In this document: in pieces, positions 1 through 8,705 of the stretch
How the letters are laid out: every line of letters starts with the position of its first letter
Numbering within the stretch: position 1 is the first letter of the stretch
Assembly (NCBI RefSeq): GCF_900187035.1
Contig: NZ_LT906446.1
Span: 62,001-126,000, forward strand
Length of the DNA stretch: 64,000 nucleotides
Origin: Megamonas hypermegale
Lineage (GTDB): Bacteria; Bacillota; Negativicutes; Selenomonadales; Selenomonadaceae
Reading direction: 5' to 3'
Notes under the pieces: model-generated
Told to the model about the DNA's origin: nothing
Seen by the model: the letters and a program-made list of their open reading frames with translations, nothing else
Database searches by the model: none
Program-made: the position numbers and the translations under genes

Positions 1-172
1 TATCTAAGCAGTTTCCTTTTCGGCTCATGCTTTGGATAATGCCTTTTTCTTTTAATAACTCCTGATATCTTCTATTCTGATACTGCCATCCTTGGTCTGA
101 ATGTAGAATTATTCCTTTTGTTTCTTTTATCTTTCTTGTTGCATCTTCTACCATATCTAATACTTGCTTTAG
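1..172 (-). mobile_element. IS3-family orfB remnant, runs off the left edge
   Basis: This stretch is nearly identical to the antisense of about codons 177-234 of the orfB transposase carried by the two full IS copies in this window. It covers the second catalytic Asp region (HSDQGWQY, with the consensus Gly) and ends in NCLD at the window edge. The rest of the element towards its right end lies outside the window. The orfA part and the first half of orfB are missing, and the break abuts an IS-end palindrome, so this copy has an internal deletion and cannot make transposase. Confidence 0.9.
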
Positions 173-223
173 TGAACTGCACCCCAAAAGTTGGACAAAA
201 AACAACTTTTGGGGTGCAGTTCA
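173..223. repeat. 51-bp perfect palindrome built from two IS left ends
   Basis: Two 21-nt arms (173-193 and 203-223) are exact reverse complements around a 9-nt spacer GACAAAAAA. Each arm begins with TGAACTGCACCCC, the left terminal repeat of the IS copies at 7259 and 47448. The intact copies have a similar but imperfect hairpin (one bulged base). Here both arms are exact terminal repeats, as expected for a head-to-head junction of two left ends left by a rearrangement. Confidence 0.85.
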
Positions 224-241
224 AAGTATCTTCTACTTTTT

Positions 242-1291
242 TTAATAAAAAATTATGCCAGCTTTTTTCATAATATTTCTATATATTGGATGAATGGCTA
301 CATTTAAAGAATCTGCTAAACTTATAGCTTTTATATCTGTTTTCGCAAATTTATCTACATTCATTAATGCGGAAGATTGATAACTTACTACTGCTTTTAA
401 TTTAGAATTTGAATTAAATAATAATTCTGCTGGTTCTATTTCATTGTATATTTTTAATTGTTTAAAATTATTTTTATAATATTCTAGTTTTTCTTTGCTA
501 TCATTAGGATGAGGTTTATAATATAAAACCGTTTTATTTTTTATGGATAGTAATATTTTTTTTAAACATTGTGCTTCATTTTCAATTGTAAATAATCCTT
601 TTTCTACCATTGGTTGACTTAGATATAATATACAATCTTCTTGAAAAACTTCTTTTAATAATTGTTGAGATTTTAAGTTTTGCATTGCTTCATTTATCAT
701 TTCAATAGTTATTTCTTTTGTTGCAGGAGATTTTCTTTGTAAAAGCCATGGTTGATACATAATATCTAACTTTCCAGCAGGATTTTCACCTTCTGCTTCT
801 GTATTGATATACATGTTTCCATGTATTCCTGATATCCATTTTAATAAATATGTTTTTATTTTATGAAATAAAGCATGGCTTTTTTTACGTCTTCGATTTT
901 CATTGATATATGAATATACACCATCTTCAAAACGATAAAATTCATTTTTTCCTACAGCCATTACTAATAATTGATTTGCAGGAGATATATCTACTCCTAT
1001 GAAGACATTATCAATGTTTAAAGGTTTAATATTTTCTTTTACATAGTTAGCTTGTTTACGATAAGACTCTTTTTTGTTTTTACTAGATAACCAATTTAAT
1101 AATAAGAAAACTTGTTTATATCCACAATTTGTACTTGACATATATGTCATTAATTTATTTGTTTTCCATTTTTCATACCCATGTGGATGCATTAATACTA
1201 AGTAATTTTCATCTTTTTTATAAATACTATGAGTTAATATAAAACAAGTTAATAAATGATATGGTGTATTTACTACAAATAAATTTTTCAT
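242..1291 (-). CDS. GT52/polysialyltransferase-like glycosyltransferase
   Basis: The protein has 349 residues. The N-terminus (MKNLFVVNTPYHLLT) matches the opening strand-turn pattern of GT52 and polysialyltransferase-like GT-B enzymes, which read a donor-site 'TP.q.l' signature. A second signature, YYKPHPND near residue 260, matches the K-P-H-P motif of these families. It is probably a cytoplasmic enzyme adding a sugar (possibly sialic-acid-like) to LPS or capsule. It is the last gene of a five- or six-gene minus-strand glycosyltransferase run, 12 nt after its neighbour, with RBS GAGGAAA. The exact donor cannot be read from sequence. Confidence 0.6.
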   Translation of the reverse strand: MKNLFVVNTPYHLLTCFILTHSIYKKDENYLVLMHPHGYEKWKTNKLMTYMSSTNCGYKQVFLLLNWLSSKNKKESYRKQANYVKENIKPLNIDNVFIGVDISPANQLLVMAVGKNEFYRFEDGVYSYINENRRRKKSHALFHKIKTYLLKWISGIHGNMYINTEAEGENPAGKLDIMYQPWLLQRKSPATKEITIEMINEAMQNLKSQQLLKEVFQEDCILYLSQPMVEKGLFTIENEAQCLKKILLSIKNKTVLYYKPHPNDSKEKLEYYKNNFKQLKIYNEIEPAELLFNSNSKLKAVVSYQSSALMNVDKFAKTDIKAISLADSLNVAIHPIYRNIMKKAGIIFY

Positions 1292-1303
1292 AAAATATTT
1301 CCT

Positions 1304-2275
1304 CTACAATTTACTTTTTATTTTATAAATAGCATATTTTAAATACCAATATATACCACTGATATATTTTCCATATAAAATAGAAGAACGTCCCATCATT
1401 TTCATAGTTTTATAAGTAGTGGGTTTTGTTAAAGGAATATCTTTCCAAAGTGATTTTTTAGCTACAGATAGAAAATTTTCTTTAAGTGGGTGTAAACACC
1501 ATTCAGCCCAAGGTTTGTATCTACCTACATAATGAACAAAAATAACATCATTAGGCATTGTAGAAGATTTATGTTTCATATTTAAAAGATAGTTGTATTT
1601 TTTATCTAAATATAAACATTTTCCATCCAAAATGATGTTTAAAGCATCTTGGTCTTGCCATTTTAATTTATTGGAATTATTTGAGGAAAAATTCATTGCT
1701 TTTTCAGTTATATTTTCTGTATTCCATTTTCTTACATCAATATACATAAATCCAGAATTAAAATAGTTATTATTTTTTAGGTTTAAAGCTGGTATTTGTT
1801 GTTTTTTTACATAGTGTAAATCGCTTACTACAGCGACAGTATTATTATTTAAATCTATTTTAAATAAAGTGTCTAATGTATTAAAACATTGAGTATCAGC
1901 ATCAATATATAAAAAATATTTTACGGTATCATTCAAAATTTTAGGCATAATAAATCTATTATACATAGCTTTAGTAAACTGTTTAGTATATGATAATTTA
2001 TTAAATATTGATGTATTTATTAAATAGATTATAACAATAGAATTGGTTATTTCAGCAAAATTTTTTAATAATGATTGTGAATTTGTATCTAAATAATCGG
2101 TAAAGATATGGAAGATAATATTATTAGATGGATTATTATTTATTATAGATGTCATAGATATACCTAAAGGTCTAACAAAATTATTATCTATACCATAAGC
2201 AATATTAATAGATTTATTATAATTTATATCTATTTTTGCATTGAATATTATTTTTGATTTTACTAATGTAATCAT
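1304..2275 (-). CDS. Glycosyltransferase family 8 (LPS glucosyl/galactosyltransferase-like)
   Basis: This 323-residue protein has the GT8 layout of WaaO/WaaJ-type LPS core enzymes. The N-terminal strand 'INIAYGIDNNFV' is followed by a conserved 'MTSIINN' helix. The metal-binding DxD appears as YIDADTQ near residue 123, and the acceptor/donor motif NNNYFNSGFMYIDV lies near 170. The C-terminal segment with HYVGRYKPW and WAEW resembles the small GT8 C-terminal domain. It should transfer glucose or galactose from a UDP-sugar to the LPS core. RBS is AAGGTATATAAA. The gene is strikingly AT-rich even for this window. Confidence 0.82.
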   Translation of the reverse strand: MITLVKSKIIFNAKIDINYNKSINIAYGIDNNFVRPLGISMTSIINNNPSNNIIFHIFTDYLDTNSQSLLKNFAEITNSIVIIYLINTSIFNKLSYTKQFTKAMYNRFIMPKILNDTVKYFLYIDADTQCFNTLDTLFKIDLNNNTVAVVSDLHYVKKQQIPALNLKNNNYFNSGFMYIDVRKWNTENITEKAMNFSSNNSNKLKWQDQDALNIILDGKCLYLDKKYNYLLNMKHKSSTMPNDVIFVHYVGRYKPWAEWCLHPLKENFLSVAKKSLWKDIPLTKPTTYKTMKMMGRSSILYGKYISGIYWYLKYAIYKIKSKL

Positions 2276-2290
2276 TTTATATACCTTTTG

Positions 2291-3238
2291 TTATTTATTA
2301 AATAATTTAATTTGTATTTTCTCTTTTAAATATTGTTTATAATAAGTAAAAGCTAATTTGCATTTACCATCTAACATAAAAAGTCTAGCTCGTTCTTTAT
2401 ATTTTATATAGGATTTATTTTCTTGCTTTTTTTCAGATTTTACTGTTAAATGATTGCCTCCAAAACATTTTAATCCATCATACCAATTTTCAACATCATG
2501 TATAAAAAAAATATCTTTTTGAGAACGATATGCCATTAAACAGATGGTTTGATCGTCATCACATAATCCACAATCAAGTAAACTATTCATAGATTTTTTA
2601 GCTAAATATAAAAAGTTTTGCCATAAATAATCAGGAGCTACAATTATGTTTCCTCGAATATAAACATCCATACTTCTAACAATATCAAATATGGGTATAT
2701 TATCATCTATTTTTTGATGTGAAAATAAATTTATTTTTTTTGGGAAATTATACTCCCATTTAAAATTAAATTCTTCTTCATTTATTAATCCATCTTTACC
2801 ACCATGATTAAAGCCAAAATCTAACCAAGCTATTGTACCTTTTGCATAACCTTTTTCTATGGCATCTACAATACAATAGCTTTTTAGCATCATAATAAAA
2901 TTATAATCTGCACTCCATGATTCAGGTTTTTTTATATCTTTATGAAAATTTAATGAAATTTCATTATTCATTACATCTGTTATTTTTTTGTATAAATTTT
3001 TATCAAAATTTGTATAATTATCTACTATTACTATTTTTGTTTTTTCTAATAACCCAAAATCTTCACGAATTTGTTTTATTTCTTTTTCAAAGTTAGCATT
3101 AGTATATATTATAATATTATTATTTATTCTAGCCCAAAATTTAAAATAATTAATATATTTATTATTTCCACGCTCATATCCTTTGAATTTTTCTCGTCCA
3201 ATATCAAAAAAGGCAGTTACTATTGTTATATCATTCAT
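2291..3238 (-). CDS. HtrL/YibB-family (WlaTC) protein
   Basis: This 315-residue protein begins with TIVTAFFDIGREKF, the hallmark start of the WlaTC/HtrL (YibB) family found in LPS and lipooligosaccharide clusters. Further family-like features are YFKFWA, WLDFGFNHGG (an acidic pocket likely to act like a glycosyltransferase metal site) and the DDDQT segment near residue 225. The biochemical activity of the family is not settled, but its constant company with glycosyltransferases points to a sugar transferase. Its start lies 8 nt inside the upstream GT4 gene, indicating translational coupling. Confidence 0.75.
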   Translation of the reverse strand: MNDITIVTAFFDIGREKFKGYERGNNKYINYFKFWARINNNIIIYTNANFEKEIKQIREDFGLLEKTKIVIVDNYTNFDKNLYKKITDVMNNEISLNFHKDIKKPESWSADYNFIMMLKSYCIVDAIEKGYAKGTIAWLDFGFNHGGKDGLINEEEFNFKWEYNFPKKINLFSHQKIDDNIPIFDIVRSMDVYIRGNIIVAPDYLWQNFLYLAKKSMNSLLDCGLCDDDQTICLMAYRSQKDIFFIHDVENWYDGLKCFGGNHLTVKSEKKQENKSYIKYKERARLFMLDGKCKLAFTYYKQYLKEKIQIKLFNK

Positions 3239-4274
3239 TATAAATCATTTCCTTGATTTTATTTATATAATTATTATACATGAGTTGTAAATTAAAATTT
3301 TTATTTATAAAGATGTCTGATTGATGAACAAAATTTTTTCTGAGGACTAAATCTTTTTTCATTTTTAATATATTATTGGCTAAATCATAAACATCGTTTT
3401 CTTTTACTAATAAACCCGTTTTGTTATTAATAATAATTTCGTTAACTCCTGGGACATTTGTTGCTATTATTGGCGTATGTGATGCCATTGCTTCACATAA
3501 TACTAACGGCAAGCCTTCATAATGTGTAGCTAAAACAAATAAGTCTGTTTTTACGATTAAATCTTTAAAATTACCTTCTATGATTTTAATATGTTCATTT
3601 AGATTGTTTTCAATGATATATTTTTCACATTTTTTTCTGGTTTTTCCTACACCCATTAGTAATAAATTAATTTTTTCTTTTTTTTCTTTAACTAAATATT
3701 CTATGGCTTTAATTAAAGTCATTTGGTCTTTTTGTTTACTAAAGCGGGCAACCATACCAACAGTGAATATATTATGTGGTTCTTTTGGTAAATCAAATTT
3801 TTTTATATCTATACCATTATAAATTACTTGAACTTTTGATTTATCTATACCTTGTTTTATTAAATGATTAGCTACGCCTTTAGAAACACAAATGTATTTA
3901 TTAGTGTATTTATCTAGTTTTTGTGTCAAATAACGTCTAAATGGTGTATATTTTTCAGTATTATGTTCGACATGGATTAGTTTTATATTCAATTTAGAAT
4001 AAGCTAAAGCTAATTTAGTCCAGATATGAGTACTATAACCATGAACAATAATTAAATCGGGTTTTGTGTTGCGTATAAATTTTCCTAAGGAAATAATATA
4101 ATCTAAAGTGCATCTATCTTTTATAACAATGATACCCTTTAAATCTGTATTATTATATTTGCGAAAGATATCTATTACTTCATATCCTTGTGTTTTTAAA
4201 TAATTGCTTATATCTATAGCTATATTTAAAGAGCCGGATGGATTTCCTGAAACAATACTTAATATTTTTTTCAA
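3231..4274 (-). CDS. Glycosyltransferase family 4
   Basis: The 347-residue protein has a two-Rossmann GT-B fold. Visible GT4 features are the N-terminal GNPSGS loop, HVEHNT, CVSKGVANHLI, IYNGID at the domain junction, VGMVARFSKQKD, and the nucleotide-sugar site EGLPLVLCEAMA followed by ATNVPGVNEII. It probably adds a hexose to the LPS or capsule acceptor. Translation appears to start at TTG (3' to GGAGGGCAGAC), and the start codon overlaps the stop of the upstream GT9 gene by 4 nt (TTGA), so the two are coupled. Confidence 0.85.
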   Translation of the reverse strand: MKKILSIVSGNPSGSLNIAIDISNYLKTQGYEVIDIFRKYNNTDLKGIIVIKDRCTLDYIISLGKFIRNTKPDLIIVHGYSTHIWTKLALAYSKLNIKLIHVEHNTEKYTPFRRYLTQKLDKYTNKYICVSKGVANHLIKQGIDKSKVQVIYNGIDIKKFDLPKEPHNIFTVGMVARFSKQKDQMTLIKAIEYLVKEKKEKINLLLMGVGKTRKKCEKYIIENNLNEHIKIIEGNFKDLIVKTDLFVLATHYEGLPLVLCEAMASHTPIIATNVPGVNEIIINNKTGLLVKENDVYDLANNILKMKKDLVLRKNFVHQSDIFINKNFNLQLMYNNYINKIKEMIYNE

Positions 4275-5245
4275 AGTCTGCCCTCCAATAATTTGTATGT
4301 TTCATCTAAGATATTATCTGCTGAAAAATCTTTTGTGATTACTTTACAATTATAAATTTTTGTAGGAGCCCAAGCATTTAAATGTTCTTGAGTAGAAATA
4401 TAAAATAGACAGACAGTAGGGACATTTACAGCTAATCCTAGATGCATTGTGCCTGTATCTACACTAATTAAACATTTACATTTTGTTAAAAGAGCACCTA
4501 ATTCGCTAATACTAGTTTTATCCACTAGATTTATGAAGTTAGTACAATTATTTTTATAAAGTTCTTCAATATAATCTCTTGATGGTTTGCCAGCTCCAAG
4601 TAAAATAGGAGTTTTATTTTGTGCATTTAAGGTTTGAATTAGCTCTATACATGTTTTAATAGGCATATCTTTTTCTTTTTTCTTTGAAACAGTGCAAATC
4701 GCAATCAAATTATCAATATTTATACCATTTAAGAGTTTTTGTACATTATCATATGCTTTTTGTGGAGGAATAAACTTCATCGGAATTTCTTTAAATTTTT
4801 GTTTAGAATATTGCTCTAATAGAATGCAGTTTTTATTTTGAACTTTAGTTTCCTTATGGTAATCAATGTTTTTAGGATTATCAAGTAAGATATTTAATAT
4901 GCTATTATTTTCAGCATATATTTTTTTTGCACCGAATAGTTTAGCTAAAATAATACCACGTTCATTTCCATATATGACAAAAGCAGCATCAAAACCAGAT
5001 GAAAATTTTTGTTTATATTGTTTATAAAATTTCCAAGCACCTTTTAAACCATGATGAATACCTTTTTTATCATAAGGGATTACTTCATCTACGCCATCAG
5101 AGTATAGGGCAACTTCATAAAATGGCTTATTTACGATAAAAGTTATTTTTGCATCTGGATATATTAATTTAATATTTCGACATAATGGATTAGTTAATAA
5201 TGTATCGCCAAAAAAAGATGTATTTATTACTAAAAATTTTTTCAT
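4271..5245 (-). CDS. Glycosyltransferase family 9 (heptosyltransferase-like)
   Basis: The 324-residue protein begins KKFLVINTSFFGDTLLTNPL, the GT9 signature in which the Asp after 'FG' is the catalytic base of WaaC/WaaF. The second half carries SVDTGTMHLGLAVNVPTVCLF, the ADP-heptose binding GT9 motif (D-T-G-x-x-H). It should act on the inner LPS core at the inner membrane. Another GT9 (waaC-like) occurs at 11598, so this is the second heptosyltransferase-type enzyme of the window. The donor may be a heptose or another sugar. Confidence 0.82.
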   Translation of the reverse strand: MKKFLVINTSFFGDTLLTNPLCRNIKLIYPDAKITFIVNKPFYEVALYSDGVDEVIPYDKKGIHHGLKGAWKFYKQYKQKFSSGFDAAFVIYGNERGIILAKLFGAKKIYAENNSILNILLDNPKNIDYHKETKVQNKNCILLEQYSKQKFKEIPMKFIPPQKAYDNVQKLLNGINIDNLIAICTVSKKKEKDMPIKTCIELIQTLNAQNKTPILLGAGKPSRDYIEELYKNNCTNFINLVDKTSISELGALLTKCKCLISVDTGTMHLGLAVNVPTVCLFYISTQEHLNAWAPTKIYNCKVITKDFSADNILDETYKLLEGRL

Positions 5246-5258
5246 AAAATAGCCTCAT

Positions 5259-6335
5259 TTATTTAATATATTCAGTATATAGCTGTTCTAATTGTGTCAT
5301 CATTGCATCACATGATAATCTATTTTTTATATCCCATTTAGCATTTGTTGCCATTTGAGTATAAAGCTTTTTATCTTTACTCAACAATAATAGTTTTTGA
5401 TAAAAGGCTTCTTCATTTTTGTAATCTACGACAAAACCTGTTTTGTTGTTTTGAACGACTTCAGGACAACCACCAATATTATAAGTTACGCCTGGTTTTC
5501 CCATTGCCATACCTTCAGCTAAAGAAAGACCAAAAGTTTCAAAATATGATGGTAAAACAATGACATCACTAGCTGCTACATATTGAGTAACATTAACTTG
5601 ATGACCAACACAATGAACTTGTTTTTCTAGATTGTATTGTTTTATCATATTTTTTAGTTTATGTAGACTTTTGCCTTTACCAATTACTATTAAATGCCAA
5701 TTTTGAGTATCTTTATGGTTTTTTAATATATTTAACATGTCTAAATGACCTTTATTGGTCAGATTTTTTATTCTAGCTACTAATGATAATACGAAAGCAT
5801 TTTTAGGGATATGAAGTGCTTCTTTTATATAAGAACCATCAACGGTAGAATTGAATTTATTTTGGTCTATACCTATATAAATTGTGGTAAGTTTGTTTTT
5901 ATCGAAGCCTTTTTTTATACAATCTTCTTGAAGATATTTGCTTACACATATTATTTTGTCACAATTATTTAGTATAAATTCTTTATGATTATTGTTTAAA
6001 ACGCCATGAGCAGTATATATTATAGGTATGTCTTTGAAATATTTTTTTGCTTTTAATGCAGTAATTCCAGCTGCTGCTGAATTGGCATGAATTAAATCAA
6101 TTTTATATTTTTTTATAATACGTTTTAAAATAAAGGCTGATAGTGATGTTGAAGATCTTATAGGTAACCAAAAATTTCTAATACCTTTTTGAGAAAGTTT
6201 ATTAGCTAATGCGCCACCACCAGAAGCAGTGAAAACTTTATAACCACGTTGTAGTAAATTTTCAGCTACGAGTGCGGTATATGTTTCTGCACCACCGATA
6301 TTTAAACGAGGTACAATTAGTAAAATAGTTTTCAT
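5259..6335 (-). CDS. Glycosyltransferase family 4
   Basis: This 358-residue GT-B enzyme begins TILLIVPRLNIGGAETY, the classic GT4 donor-domain start. It also has HANSAAAGI, AHGVLN, CVSKYLQEDC, IYIGIDQNKF, SLVARIKNLTNKGH, and the C-terminal nucleotide-sugar motif YFETFGLSLAEGMAMGKP with the EX7E spacing. It is the first gene of the minus-strand glycosyltransferase run, which reads leftward into the GT9 gene after 13 nt. It faces the plus-strand deacetylase across a 91-bp divergent promoter region. Confidence 0.85.
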   Translation of the reverse strand: MKTILLIVPRLNIGGAETYTALVAENLLQRGYKVFTASGGGALANKLSQKGIRNFWLPIRSSTSLSAFILKRIIKKYKIDLIHANSAAAGITALKAKKYFKDIPIIYTAHGVLNNNHKEFILNNCDKIICVSKYLQEDCIKKGFDKNKLTTIYIGIDQNKFNSTVDGSYIKEALHIPKNAFVLSLVARIKNLTNKGHLDMLNILKNHKDTQNWHLIVIGKGKSLHKLKNMIKQYNLEKQVHCVGHQVNVTQYVAASDVIVLPSYFETFGLSLAEGMAMGKPGVTYNIGGCPEVVQNNKTGFVVDYKNEEAFYQKLLLLSKDKKLYTQMATNAKWDIKNRLSCDAMMTQLEQLYTEYIK

Positions 6336-6426
6336 AAAGTTGATAATATATTTCCTTTCAAATGATAGGTAAGATATAATAATATTATAATATAACTTAT
6401 AAAGAAAAGACAGAAGGAGAAACTGT
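6336..6426. promoter_or_regulatory. Divergent promoter region between glycosyltransferase run and deacetylase
   Basis: This 91-bp AT-rich spacer separates two divergent genes. Several overlapping TATAAT-like sequences lie around 6375-6400 on both strands, and GAAGGAGA just before 6427 is the deacetylase RBS. I cannot assign a single -35/-10 pair with confidence. Confidence 0.5.
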
Positions 6427-7242
6427 ATGTTTGTTGGAGTAATTTTTTGTGTAATTTTAGTATTGCTATATTTTAAATTTAAAAATTATGTACCTATTTT
6501 GATGTATCATCGTATTGCAAATGTGCCAGGCGATAGAAATTCTTTACCGGAAGAAAAGTTTGAAGAACAACTTAAATTTTTGGCAGAAAATAATTATACG
6601 ACAATTACACCTGATATGTTATATGAACATTATACTAAACATAAACCATTACCGAAAAAGAGTGTGATGCTCACATTCGATGATGGCTACCATGATAATT
6701 ATACTAAGGCTTTGCCGCTTTTGCAAAAATACAATATGAAAGCAGTTGTTTTTCCAATTTATAATTGGATTGGAAAACCTAATAAATGGGAAAATTTTGG
6801 CAAAAAAGAAACGACAACAATGACACAAGAAGAACTTCATTCATGGCTTAAAGCTGGCATGGATATTCAGCCACATACATTAAATCATCCATTTTTAACG
6901 GAATGCAAAGATGAAGAATTAGAAAAAGAGATTTTAAATTCTAAACAAGGTTTTGAAAAATTATTAGATAAACCGATGAATTATCTTTGTTATCCATATG
7001 GATTTTTTGATAAAAGAGTTATAGAAGTAGTAAAAAAAGCTGATTATAAAATGGCATTTGCTATTTTTGATAATGTATCACTTTGGCATATAAATTTATT
7101 TGCTTTGCCGCGAATTCCTATTCCATCACATCAGAAAATGTGGGAGTTTAAATTAAAGGTAAGTTCTATAAATGTGATTTTTGTTGCTATGCGCAAATGG
7201 GAACGCGATTTTAAACGATTTAAAAGAAAAATTTTTAAATAA
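6427..7242 (+). CDS. Membrane-anchored polysaccharide deacetylase (CE4/NodB)
   Basis: The 271-residue protein opens with one hydrophobic N-terminal segment (residues 1-18) that is likely an uncleaved anchor. It is followed by PILMYHRI and a NodB domain. Motif 1 is TFDDGYHDN near residue 82, with two Asp for catalysis and metal. Motif 2 is HTLNHPFL (His-x3-His for zinc), and motif 3 is YPYGFFDKR. Enzymes of this type remove N- or O-acetyl groups from polysaccharides. The neighbouring glycosyltransferases suggest the substrate is the same envelope glycan. Its own terminator was interrupted by the IS that follows. Confidence 0.85.
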   Translation: MFVGVIFCVILVLLYFKFKNYVPILMYHRIANVPGDRNSLPEEKFEEQLKFLAENNYTTITPDMLYEHYTKHKPLPKKSVMLTFDDGYHDNYTKALPLLQKYNMKAVVFPIYNWIGKPNKWENFGKKETTTMTQEELHSWLKAGMDIQPHTLNHPFLTECKDEELEKEILNSKQGFEKLLDKPMNYLCYPYGFFDKRVIEVVKKADYKMAFAIFDNVSLWHINLFALPRIPIPSHQKMWEFKLKVSSINVIFVAMRKWERDFKRFKRKIFK

Positions 7243-7249
7243 AAAAGAG

Positions 7250-7258
7250 AAGACTCGA
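7250..7258 (+). terminator. Left half of an IS-interrupted Rho-independent terminator
   Basis: Joining this end (AAGACTCGA) to the sequence after the IS (AGAATATATTTCTTCGAGTC plus a T-run) restores a 13-bp perfect stem with a short loop and T tail, right after the deacetylase stop codon. The IS cut the 5' arm. CTCGA at 7254-7258 is the left copy of the target-site duplication. Confidence 0.85.
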
Positions 7259-7260
7259 TG

Positions 7261-7308
7261 AACTGCACCCCAAAAGTTGGACAAAAAACAACTTTTGGAG
7301 GTGCAGTT
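7261..7308 (+). promoter_or_regulatory. IS left-end hairpin covering the orfA ribosome binding site
   Basis: AACTGCACCCCAAAAGTTG (7261-7279) pairs with 7289-7308 (CAACTTTTGG, bulged A, GGTGCAGTT) around the loop GACAAAAAA. The only Shine-Dalgarno of orfA, GGAGGT at 7297-7302, lies in the 3' arm. Transcripts entering from outside would fold this hairpin and hide the RBS. Confidence 0.75.
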
Positions 7309-7313
7309 TTTTT

Positions 7314-7826
7314 ATGACTAAATACTCAAATGAATTTAAAGTTAAAGCAATTAAAATGGTTTTAAAAGGAGATTCTATTTATCATGTAACTAAAATTCTA
7401 AACATGCCAAATACAGCTTCTCTTTGCAGATGGATATTTCATTATGAAAATGGTGGCATCTCACAACTTCTTCATAAAAATCATAAATATACTCCTATCT
7501 TTAAACAAAAAGTTATTGAATATAAATGGCTACATCATTTATCATTAAATCAAACAGCAGCCAAATTTTCCATTCCTAATACTGGTACAATTTCTACATG
7601 GGAAAAGTTGTATAGTTCTTATGGATTTTCTGGCTTAATTTCTAAGAAACGAGGTAGACCATCTATGAAAAAATCTAAATCTAAAAACAAAGTTAACAAA
7701 CCTAAAAAAGAACTTTCTTATGTTGAAAAATTAGAACAAGAAAATTATCAATTAAGGATGGAAAATGACCTATTAAAAAAGTGGCATGCCTTAATGAAGC
7801 AATGGGAAAAGGAAGGAAGACATTAG
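7314..7826 (+). CDS. IS3-family transposase OrfA (copy 1)
   Basis: This 170-residue DNA-binding subunit has two helix-turn-helix segments (about residues 8-45, KYSNEFKVKAIKMVLKG, and 60-105), a basic KKRGRPSMKKSKSKNK stretch, and a C-terminal leucine-zipper-like coiled coil (YVEKLEQENYQLRMENDLLKK). Near the end the codons TTA AAA AAG hold the heptamer A_AAA_AAG (7775-7781), where a -1 frameshift would join it to OrfB. The start is 11 nt after GGAGGT. Compared with copy 2 it has several substitutions (for example T26, S36, C38, H57). Confidence 0.92.
   Translation: MTKYSNEFKVKAIKMVLKGDSIYHVTKILNMPNTASLCRWIFHYENGGISQLLHKNHKYTPIFKQKVIEYKWLHHLSLNQTAAKFSIPNTGTISTWEKLYSSYGFSGLISKKRGRPSMKKSKSKNKVNKPKKELSYVEKLEQENYQLRMENDLLKKWHALMKQWEKEGRH
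7775..7781 (+). other. Programmed -1 frameshift heptamer A_AAA_AAG
   Basis: Six A residues followed by G are in the orfA zero frame (TTA AAA AAG). Slipping back one base reads GTG GCA TGC onward in orfB. The same heptamer occurs in copy 2 at 46925-46931 on the minus strand. It matches the IS3-family frameshift site. Confidence 0.85.
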
Positions 7827-8674
7827 TTTTAGTAATTGCTAAATTAAGGAAAAAATATACTCTAAAAGCCCTATTAAACTATACAAAATTAGCTAAAAGC
7901 ACATATTATGATGCATTAAAAAAATTATCAAAAGAAGACAAATATAAAGGATTAAAAACATTAATTCATAATATTTGTAATAAAAATCATGGAAGATATG
8001 GATATAGAAGAGTAACTTTGCAGCTGCATAAACAAGGAATAAAAGTCAATCATAAAGTAGTTATGAGATTGATGAAAGAAGAAAATTTAACATGCAAAGT
8101 AAGAGCAAAGAAATATAAATCGTATAGAGGGCAAGAAGGGAAAATAGCTAAAAATATATTAAATAGAAATTTCAAAGCAGAAAAACCAAACGAAAAATGG
8201 GCAACAGATGTAACAGAATTTGCATTATGTAATGAAAAAATATATTTATCACCAATAATAGATTTATATAACGGAGAAATAATAAGTTATAAAATATCGA
8301 AAAGACCAATACTAAAGCAAGTATTAGATATGGTAAAAGATGCAACAAGAAAGATAAAAGAAACAAAAGGAATAATTCTACATTCAGACCAAGAATGGCA
8401 GTATCAGAATAGAAGATATCAGGAGTTATTAAAAGAAAAAGGCATTATCCAAAGCATGAGCCGAAAAGGAAATTGCTTAGATAATGCCGTAATAGAAAAT
8501 TTCTTTGGTTTGCTAAAAAGCGAATTGTTTTATTTAAAAAAATTTAAATCTGTTGAAGATTTTATAAAAGAGTTAAAATCTTATATAAAATATTATAATA
8601 CAAAACGGATAAAGATAAAACTAAAAGGACTTAGTCCCGTAGAATACAGAACTAAGTCTCAATTAGTAGCTTAA
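7781..8674 (+). CDS. IS3-family transposase OrfB, DDE integrase (copy 1)
   Basis: This 297-residue frame normally made as OrfAB by -1 slippage exactly at its first GTG codon. It has an HTH_21-like segment (HGRYGYRRVTLQLHKQG) and an rve integrase core: first Asp in WATDVTEF, second Asp in HSDQEWQYQ, Glu in VIENFFGLLKSELFY, and a C-terminal YYNTKRI. IS3 transposases almost always have Gly after 'SDQ'. Here it is Glu (codon GAA), while copy 2 and the left-edge remnant keep GGA. This change may impair catalysis. Confidence 0.92.
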   Translation: MACLNEAMGKGRKTLVLVIAKLRKKYTLKALLNYTKLAKSTYYDALKKLSKEDKYKGLKTLIHNICNKNHGRYGYRRVTLQLHKQGIKVNHKVVMRLMKEENLTCKVRAKKYKSYRGQEGKIAKNILNRNFKAEKPNEKWATDVTEFALCNEKIYLSPIIDLYNGEIISYKISKRPILKQVLDMVKDATRKIKETKGIILHSDQEWQYQNRRYQELLKEKGIIQSMSRKGNCLDNAVIENFFGLLKSELFYLKKFKSVEDFIKELKSYIKYYNTKRIKIKLKGLSPVEYRTKSQLVA

Positions 8675-8705
8675 TTAATATGTCCAATATTTTGGGTGCA
8701 TATCA

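Larger units (their letters stand above)
7259..8705 (+). mobile_element. IS3-family (IS150-like) element, copy 1, 1447 bp
   Basis: The element has terminal inverted repeats (left TGAACTGCACCCCAAAAG..., right TGATATGCACCCAAAATA..., sharing TTGGACA further in). It carries two overlapping frames orfA and orfB with an A6G slippery heptamer, and is flanked by a 5-bp direct repeat CTCGA (7254-7258 and 8706-8710). TG...CA ends and the HTH orfA plus DDE orfB are typical of IS3. It is about 97% like copy 2 by eye and differs by a Gly-to-Glu change next to a catalytic Asp. Confidence 0.95.

Noticed and set aside
8172-8366. Hydrophobic antisense frame inside IS orfB
   Set aside because: It mirrors the DDE gene on the other strand in both copies and is explained by AT-rich codon composition.
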